A DNA stretch of 64,000 bases, from the NCBI GenBank assembly GCA_030142905.1, contig JASJOG010000120.1:744001-808000 (forward strand), written 5' to 3'. Position 1 is the first letter of the stretch, and each line of letters begins with the position of its first letter. The translations under genes were made by a program, and so were the position numbers. This document shows positions 60,372-64,000 of this stretch, piece by piece. Source of the DNA: Heliopora coerulea. Lineage: Eukaryota > Cnidaria > Anthozoa > Scleralcyonacea > Helioporidae. The notes below the pieces were generated by a model. The model saw nothing but the letters and a program-made list of their open reading frames with translations. It was not told where the DNA came from and did not search any database.

Positions 60372-60683
60372 TTGATGAGCAGACGATTGAAAGTAAAAAC
60401 ATTGCAAGGAGTTCGGTCTTGTCCGTCCTTCATGCCTCAATCACGAAAGTTACGTCCTGTCCATGCTACCAAGGTGTAAGATACGAGTTTGGTTTGAAAT
60501 GTGATCTTTGCCTGGAGGAAAAGACACCATGTTTGAGGCATGAAAAAGAAGCTTGTACTGACGACGACTGTGCATGCATTCTAAGTCTTGAATGCTTGAA
60601 GAAGGGATTTGCTGTATGTGCAAGAAACCGTACTGGCAAGATTTCTTCGAAGCTTCATAAAACATTTTGGGTAAATGTCACAG
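60372..60683 (+). CDS. End of COR plus cysteine-rich exon
   Basis: Acceptor TTTATTTTTAG at 60,371; phase 1 joining gives VAIS-V-DEQTIESKNIARSSVL. 104 codons end at CACAG/GTAAGA (phase 1). The first part completes COR. The middle has a cysteine/histidine cluster (CPC, CDLC, CLRH, C, CAC, C, C) that could bind zinc or form disulphides; I cannot name the fold. The upstream intron is only 146 bp. Confidence 0.8.
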
Positions 60684-61233
60684 GTAAGAAAATGTGCTTT
60701 TTCGGAGAGTTAAGAAACTTTGTGGTGATGTGAAGAGATTAAATGCGTTAAACAGGAATTTATGGAAGTGCATCCTGAAAAATCTATGTCGAATTTGCTT
60801 CAAGTCTCCTGGGTATACCTTTCCAACAAAACTTGTCTGATTTCATTTGTGTGAGTTGTGAAGGTGTGATTATTGTCCATTGAGATACATACAGCGACCA
60901 ACGTTTGAGCTGTAATTTCATCATCTTCAATATCATTCTCTTGCTGAGTCATATCCAGTGAAGATTCCGGTCACCTCATAATACTACATAATACTACATT
61001 TAAATAATAGTATGGTCGGTCAACATCGATAGTGGCCTTGTCAATGAAGTAGTCTTTATCAACCTTAAAGAGCTTTTGACGGCATAAACACAATGTAAAG
61101 ATAGATGGTTGAATTCTACAATCAGCGCTTTTGGTGCATGTTCTATTTACTTCAAGTTGAAAATGCTCGTAGGCAATTTCTGCTTCAATCTTGGAACGGA
61201 GACTTCATTCTAAGAAACTTCTTTATTCAACAG

Positions 61234-61290
61234 GTAGTGAGTCCAAGAAAGGTTTACCTACTGAAGAAGACACTGGCTCCAAAGAGACGA
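61234..61290 (+). CDS. Short linker exon
   Basis: Acceptor CTTTATTCAACAG at 61,233; reads G-SESKKGLPTEEDTGSKET and reaches a strong donor ACGA/GTAAGC at 61,290, phase 1. If that donor is skipped, the frame ends at TAA 61,341-61,343, giving a 989-residue product without any death domain. The alternative end makes a splice switch plausible. Confidence 0.6.
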
Positions 61291-61970
61291 GTAAGCATGT
61301 TTCTTTTACTCCATGTGGTCTCTCCCAATCCATCCAATCATAAACTAGTCCGATACTTGTCGAAATGCCGATTATTTGCTTGGCTTCCTCCATTGGCAAG
61401 CTAAAAGTAAGCTCCAAAGCATTAACTTATTAAACTAATATTGGAAAATTGCATAAGTAGTCACTTTTTTGTATGAAGTAAAGGTTTCATGTAAATGAAA
61501 TCGACTGGCTGTTGACTAGTGCTCAATACAATTATTCTGTGGGAAGTCTGCAAATATGTGAAATTGTGGAAAGTATACAAAAGCCTAAAGTTGTGAAAGA
61601 AATTTAAATAAATTCAAGAAGCTGATCATGGTTTGTAACACGAAAAATAATACGTTATCGTAAATATTAAGGGGCTCGTTACGCGGAAGGAATTCAACCC
61701 TGGCTCAAATGTCAGCTCGGCTAACCGAGATATAGCTTAATGGCTGAGGCCGGGTTAAAATTTTCGTCGCCTAATGGTAACTAAACTTTTAAAAAGATTT
61801 TTTAGGGGCGGTCAGGCTAATATATGAGTCCTGTTTGAAACTTTCCAGATATAATAATTCGCTAAAAACATTTGTCATTACAGTATCTCCATGACAAACA
61901 TCTTCGGTTGCTTAAAGCTGCTATTTGCCCTATTTGCCTTTAACCGCTTTTCGTTTAAAAATTTTGATAG

Positions 61971-62245
61971 AACTGCTTCATTGGGAAATTGGTGGAATAG
62001 CAAAAAGAATTGGGCACAACTGGAAGCAAGTCGCCTTGCGGACCAAACAATTCTAATCACACGAGATAGACGACATGTTTTATTCAAGAGTGAATCTAGA
62101 TGAAACGTCAAAAGCTCTAGACATGCTGATCCGCTACCAAAGGATGTGTGGAACAAGAGAGAATTTGGTCCGTGCTCTCAATCGCCTAAAGCTTTACGAT
62201 GTAGCAAAGAAAGTGGAGACTGGATATTTTGTGGACAATGAATAA
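61971..62245 (+). pseudogene. Death-domain terminal exon with premature stop
   Basis: Acceptor TTTTGATAG at 61,970, phase 1, joins in frame to the linker exon. It reads LLHWEIGGIAKRIGHNWKQV, ALRTKQF and then TAA at 62,054-62,056, where the intact paralog (2,317-2,591) has CAA. The rest of the frame stays open to 62,245 and is ~90% identical to the paralog. The encoded protein would therefore keep only the first two or so helices. With this stop the five-exon frame of the copy B gene is 3,003 nt, an exact multiple of three. It could be a recent null allele, a sequencing error or a decayed exon. Confidence 0.65.
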
Positions 62246-64000
62246 TGTATGCATTTGAAGAACTAAATTTCTTTTTCAAAATGCAAAATCATATGAATAT
62301 TACGTGTTATCGGAATCTTTAATAGCGTCGGCTGAATTTTGACATTCCGCAGTTCTTGTATTTAACAACTAAAGTCATGTCTAGCAAAATAAATAAATCT
62401 TTTTTTTCTAAGGGTACTGGAAATTTCCGCTTTTACCTTTTTACTTATAATAAAATGCCCCACGATTAGGTGTAGAAAAACTTTCATGACACAACTCTTT
62501 ACCAGGCCTACCGGCCGATTATTATTGAGGTCTTTGAGGTCAATCACTTTAGCTTGCGATTCTGCGGAATATCTTCATTGAAGACCGAGAATGTCCCACT
62601 CGAAAGGCAACTGGACTACACTGCGAGCATACAAAACGAAACGCACCAGAGACGGGGGCTCCTTTTGCGTACTTCGTAGGTCACTTTTTGACAATGTTAT
62701 AACTAAAAAATTTAAAATTGTGCTTGGTCTCGTGATTTGTCACTTTTTTATGGAGGAAAGTGCGAGGAACAAACGTATGGTCCCGTACGACCCTATTAGC
62801 TGGCTAAGAGTTAAAGAATGTAAGTTTTTGATTTGGACATTTTTACTGAATGAACAGCAAAATTCGGTCTCTGAAACAGCCACAAAATATGCGACTTTCT
62901 GATAAGATCGAAATAATGCCATGTCAATTTCCATCGTCTTTTTTTATGTACTCATATCATGGGTTTTCGAGATGATGCTTTCTGGTTTGTTTTTAATTTT
63001 TAAAATTGGTTAAAACAACCAACAAGCTATCACATTTGGCAGTTTTTCGCAGTTAAATGCTGATTTATTCAACGAAAACCAATGGTTATCACTGCCCGTT
63101 TTCCAAGAATAAATATTGATTGGGCATTTAAAACTGGGACAATCTACTGACATTGCCTTAATGTCGTTTTATATTACAGAAATTGGTTTGAAATGAAGAA
63201 ACTCTGGTTTTCGTAAAAAGGCTAAAAATTAATGAATTGAAATGCAGTTGTTTACTTTTGTACAGTCATATTCGAGTATTAAAAACGGCCAGCCGCGACG
63301 AGCGGACCTTTAAAGGATACAGGTTATTCCCATGGGAATAACGGTGAAATCTAAGGGTCCGTTCACACATGTGATAATTTTGCCTCACGATTGAAATCTT
63401 GCCGGATGTGCTAAACTGACAAGAGCATCGAGGACGAATTGGAGCGGATCAAAAGAGGATATATTGCTACATGGCTGTCATGGATTTATTGCATACACCA
63501 GGATAACAATCGCAACATACAATATCGGACGTCCACACGGACCGTATCAATCCACTTTTATTACGACGGAAGCTCTTTTGTTTAATAAGGAGTCCCTCGA
63601 CAATCTTGTTTTCGAAATAACTTTGTACTGTATAACTAGCATCAAAAGGTGGGGGAATAGCCGTACGAATGGTGACAATGTCCCCAACCATTTTGCCACG
63701 TGGCAAAGCCTTTATTGTTCTCTTCGTTAGCCGTGCAAAGAATTCGAATGAGAAATGAGTTATTTTGACCAGCAACAAACCGCTGAAAACCTGAAATACA
63801 TTCAACTAATAAAATAATGATGAAATGCAGTGAATTTTTATTGTTGTTTCGCGCAAGACTCGTCGCGCTGTAGACAAAAATAAAAACTAACGTGTTTGTA
63901 AAAAAGGAATAAGGAGTTAATAGAAATTTAAACATACTAAAAGCTCAATGAGCGGAATTAATACAACAGCACGCCTTAGAATTCGGAAAATGGCGTTTTT
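62246..64000. other. 3' flank; no further gene
   Basis: 62,246-62,905 is the duplicate of 2,592-3,680. 63,460-63,510 is an inverted match to a ~50-base block shared by copies A and B (near 42,140 and 51,420). A 112-codon minus frame (63,467-63,805) has no recognisable domain. Confidence 0.45.

Overview
This is nuclear DNA from an animal, most likely an anthozoan cnidarian (coral or sea anemone). The evidence is an AT-rich, intron-rich sequence with animal-type GT-AG splice sites, an ankyrin / Roc-COR GTPase / death-domain gene, a fragment of the WASH-complex gene strumpellin, and a dense mix of metazoan transposons (Tc1, hAT, pogo-like, IS3-type DDE, Penelope-like, BEL/Pao, CR1-like LINE, tRNA-derived SINEs). 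There are no bacterial-style operons. The taxon call is inference; no marker gene fixes it.

Layout. 1-4.2 kb: an array of tRNA-like repeats, then the last exon of a death-domain gene whose upstream part lies outside or is lost. 4.2-14 kb: mostly non-coding, with small inverted-repeat elements, a 120-bp tandem repeat and a palindromic tRNA-SINE. 14.1-16.1 kb: a SINE and a nearly intact Tc1 element with two nonsense codons. 16-22 kb: simple repeats, and on the minus strand a strumpellin first exon with two decayed second-exon copies. 22.5-29.1 kb: pogo-like MITE, a palindromic DDE transposon made of two complementary partial copies, and an element with a PHD-like relic. 29-41 kb: gene-poor, with a palindromic tRNA element bounded by a 15-bp target duplication, a BEL/Pao relic broken up by a LINE end and fold-back elements, and a pogo-like deletion derivative.

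41.5-62.3 kb is the core. A 6.5-9.3 kb tandem duplication (copy A 41,490-50,741; copy B 50,742-57,219) carries an ankyrin exon in each copy. Only one Roc-COR exon (58,246-60,225) lies downstream, followed by a cysteine-rich exon, a short exon and a death-domain exon. All of these introns are phase 1, and the spliced frame runs through all five exons of the copy B model (3,003 nt, 1,000 codons plus stop). The duplicated ankyrin exons could act as alternative 5' ends for one GTPase-death cassette. The death-domain exon of this gene has a premature TAA; the paralogous exon at 2.3 kb is intact.

Copies A and B also record an insertion history. A hAT element was present before the duplication. A Penelope-like element later entered copy A's hAT, and a palindromic tRNA element then entered the Penelope reverse transcriptase. 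Each level has readable target-site duplications, and copy B supplies the empty Penelope site.

Exon boundaries and family names come from reading the sequence; no database search or transcript evidence was available.
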